Shown piece by piece: positions 5,099-5,117 of a DNA stretch of 5,117 nucleotides (the stretch's first letter is position 1; each line of letters starts with the position of its first letter). The notes beneath the pieces are model-generated. The model searched no databases. It was not told the DNA's origin and saw only the letters and a list, made by a program, of their open reading frames with translations. The translations under genes were made by a program, and so were the position numbers. Origin of the DNA: Candidatus Iainarchaeum sp. (GTDB lineage Archaea > Iainarchaeota > Iainarchaeia > Iainarchaeales > GCA-2688035). The stretch covers positions 1 through 5,117 of the forward strand of contig JAPLVT010000153.1 in assembly GCA_026396975.1 (NCBI GenBank), written 5' to 3'.

Positions 5099-5117
5099 AT
5101 GAACTTGCCTAAAGTAA
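5099..5117 (+). CDS. Possible start of a gene cut by the window edge
   Basis: ATG AAC TTG CCT AAA GTA opens a frame (MNLPKV) that runs off the window. Six codons give no clue to function. Support is indirect: it follows an AT-rich gap of 148 bases divergent from the membrane protein gene, with ATTTAAAT 51-58 bases upstream and a weaker TTGCATAAAA (5067-5076) at leaderless distance. Confidence 0.3.

Overview
The window reads as ordinary archaeal chromosome. The evidence for an archaeon is a set of AT-rich TATA-like elements (TTTATTAATA, ATTTAAATAT, TAATATAG) about 25 bases upstream of the expected transcript start of three genes. These leave 5' leaders of only about 3-6 nt (leaderless mRNAs), and no bacterial -35/-10 pairs are seen. 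The smc-like ATPase also has an archaeal-type head. Mid-GC coding sequence, strong AGG use for arginine and compact spacing would suit a DPANN-type or euryarchaeal genome, but the phylum cannot be fixed from this window.

Layout, left to right. Positions 2-55 hold the lysine-rich C-terminal tail of a + strand gene that begins outside the window. Positions 112-570 (+) encode a short MgtC/SapB-family membrane protein. Positions 577-3579 (-) encode a 1000-residue SMC-superfamily ATPase, convergent with mgtC and separated from it by six bases. A 183-189 bp AT-rich divergent promoter region follows. Positions 3769-4128 (+) encode a small, very basic protein of unknown family with a helix-turn-helix-like segment and arginine codon use unlike its neighbours. 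Positions 4147-4950 (-) encode a six-helix membrane protein resembling the GPDPase_memb/DUF7847/YciC-like group. The last 167 bases hold an AT-rich intergenic region and perhaps the first codons of a gene starting at 5099 (+).

The main item is the SMC-like protein. Both half-heads carry sequence typical of true SMC (N-terminal AQGDVTRIIEMSPEERR, C-terminal GPVN, FGGEG and MSGGE regions). The middle of the molecule has no globular SMC hinge and instead has a Rad50-type zinc hook, Cys-Pro-Val-Cys, almost exactly at the centre (residues 490-493 of 1000). This SMC head with Rad50 hook combination fits what has been described for archaea-specific SMC-related proteins and coalescin-like proteins, so it is noteworthy but probably not wholly undescribed.

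The genes are arranged as single transcription units in alternating directions (+, +, -, +, -, +?), each complete gene with its own putative promoter, so no operon links their functions. No mobile element, CRISPR array, tRNA or rRNA was seen.
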